NCBI GenBank assembly: GCA_003132125.1
Contig: PKWT01000167.1
Location: forward strand, 1 to 5,958
Origin: Micrococcales bacterium
GTDB lineage: Bacteria > Actinomycetota > Actinomycetes > Actinomycetales > Dermatophilaceae
Reading direction: 5' to 3'
Length of the DNA stretch: 5,958 nucleotides
Position numbers and translations under genes: made by a program. The notes beneath the pieces were generated by a model. That model ran no database searches. It had not been told where the DNA came from and saw nothing but the letters and a program-made list of their open reading frames with translations. Of this stretch, positions 5,194 to 5,958 are shown one piece after another; the stretch's first letter is position 1, and each line of letters starts with the position of its first letter.

Positions 5194-5958
5194 TCAGTCC
5201 CCTTGGGCCAGAAGTGCGGCGATGTCATAGCCGGCCCGCTCGAAGCGGTCCACGTGAGGTGGGAAGCCATCCGCCCGCACGAGCTGCCCATCGCGAGAGG
5301 TGAAGATGTCCGCCACCTCGATGATGTCGCCCTCGACCCGGCCGGGCACGGCGACGATCTCGCGGACACGACGTACGCCGTCTCGTTCGAGCGCGATGTG
5401 AATGACGATGTCGATGGACCCTGCCACGGTCGGCACCACGAAGCGGCTACCAACGTTCTCGCCGGCGAGCAGAGGCAAGGTGCACATCTTGGTGACGGCC
5501 TCTCGTGCGCTGTTGGCGTGCAAGGTACACATCCCGGGAAGTCCGCTGTTAAGAGCGATCAGCAGGTCAAGACTCTCTGCCTGTCGCACCTCGCCCACGA
5601 TGATGCGCGAGGGGCGCATCCGCAGCGCCTCCTTGACCAGGCGGCGCAAGGGAACCTCGCCGGTGCCCTCCAGACTGGGCTGACGACACTGCATCGAAGC
5701 CACGTCCCGAAGAGGAATCTTCAGCTCGAAGACTTCCTCGCAGGTGACCACCCGTTCACGCGAGGGGATGGCCGAGGAGAGACAGTTGAGCATCGTGGTC
5801 TTGCCACTCTGCGTGCCGCCAGCGACCAGGATGTTCAGGCCGGCGACGACCGAGGCCTCGAGAAAACGCACGGCCGGGCGGGTAAGGGTCCCGAGACGCA
5901 CCAGGTCCTCGAGGTGGTCGGCCTTGACCACGAACTTGCGAATATTGACGTTCCAGTG
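5194..5958 (-). CDS. cpaF: CpaF/TadA family secretion ATPase (C-terminal part, cut by window edge)
   Basis: The motor ATPase of the Tad pilus, a hexameric cytoplasmic enzyme of the type II/IV secretion (VirB11-like) family that drives pilus assembly through TadB/TadC. The frame is open to position 5958 and gives 254 C-terminal residues, starting HWNVNIRKF. They contain Walker A GGTQSGKTT (residues 47-55 of this fragment, about 5820-5794), the acidic box VVTCEEVFEL (70-79), the stretch RQPSLEGTGEVPLRRLVKEA (92-111), Walker B RIIVGEV (118-124) and the His box GMCTLHAN (142-149). All catalytic elements are therefore intact. The N-terminal domain, probably 150-200 residues, lies outside the window, so the GTG at 5931 is an internal valine and not the start. 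The stop lies three bases before tadB. A TadZ/Ssd-like gene would be expected further upstream. Confidence 0.95.
   Translation of the reverse strand, partial: HWNVNIRKFVVKADHLEDLVRLGTLTRPAVRFLEASVVAGLNILVAGGTQSGKTTMLNCLSSAIPSRERVVTCEEVFELKIPLRDVASMQCRQPSLEGTGEVPLRRLVKEALRMRPSRIIVGEVRQAESLDLLIALNSGLPGMCTLHANSAREAVTKMCTLPLLAGENVGSRFVVPTVAGSIDIVIHIALERDGVRRVREIVAVPGRVEGDIIEVADIFTSRDGQLVRADGFPPHVDRFERAGYDIAALLAQGD

Noticed and set aside
5929..5931. GTG as start of the CpaF-like gene
   Set aside because: The frame is open to the window edge and the preceding residues NVNIRKF belong to the conserved CpaF sequence, so this is an internal valine.
1..5958. CRISPR array, tRNA/rRNA gene, insertion sequence or defence system
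   Set aside because: No regular repeats, terminal inverted repeats, transposase motifs or RNA-gene signatures were seen; coding sequence fills nearly all of the window with Tad, prfB and ftsE genes.

Overview
The window is a compact, single-strand stretch of a high-GC chromosome. Every gene I can support lies on the minus strand, so reading order runs from position 5958 down to 1. Frequent GTG starts, 1-4 nt gene junctions, the actinobacterial form of the Tad pilus gene set and the prfB-ftsE pairing point to an actinomycete (Actinomycetota). A Propionibacteriales or Nocardioidaceae relative would fit, but that finer placement comes from gene-order memory and is only a guess.

Layout in reading order. 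First is a Tad (tight adherence, type IVc/Flp pilus) export locus: the C-terminal two thirds of a CpaF/TadA secretion ATPase (5194-5958, cut by the window edge), TadB (4324-5190) and TadC (3338-4327), both inner-membrane platform proteins. Next come four small single-helix envelope proteins: an 80-residue candidate pilin (3052-3294), two TadE-like pseudopilins (2652-3032 and 2152-2655) and a short TadG-like protein (1634-2155). Only 22 nt later comes prfB, encoding peptide chain release factor 2 (499-1611). One nucleotide after its stop starts ftsE (1-497, cut by the window edge), the ATPase of the FtsEX divisome ABC complex.

How they work together. CpaF would supply ATP-driven force to the TadB/TadC platform, which assembles the pilin and pseudopilins into a surface fibre. 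The TadE/TadG-like proteins share the N-terminal hydrophobic helix that such systems use. No prepilin peptidase or localisation ATPase (TadZ/Ssd-like) is visible; the latter would be expected beyond position 5958. prfB and ftsE are housekeeping genes unrelated in function, and ftsX would be expected past position 1. The junctions at 4324-4327, 2652-2655 and 2152-2155 are GTGA or ATGA overlaps, which suggests translational coupling. prfB has no visible Shine-Dalgarno sequence but has a TAnnnT box just upstream of its GTG, so it may have its own, possibly leaderless, promoter inside the tail of the Tad operon.

The longest gap between genes is 43 nt (3295-3337). I see no RNA genes, CRISPR arrays, insertion sequences, convincing terminators or notable repeats. 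The region is mostly conventional. The least-described items are the small pilin-like protein and the uneven prepilin-site residues in the pseudopilin set.
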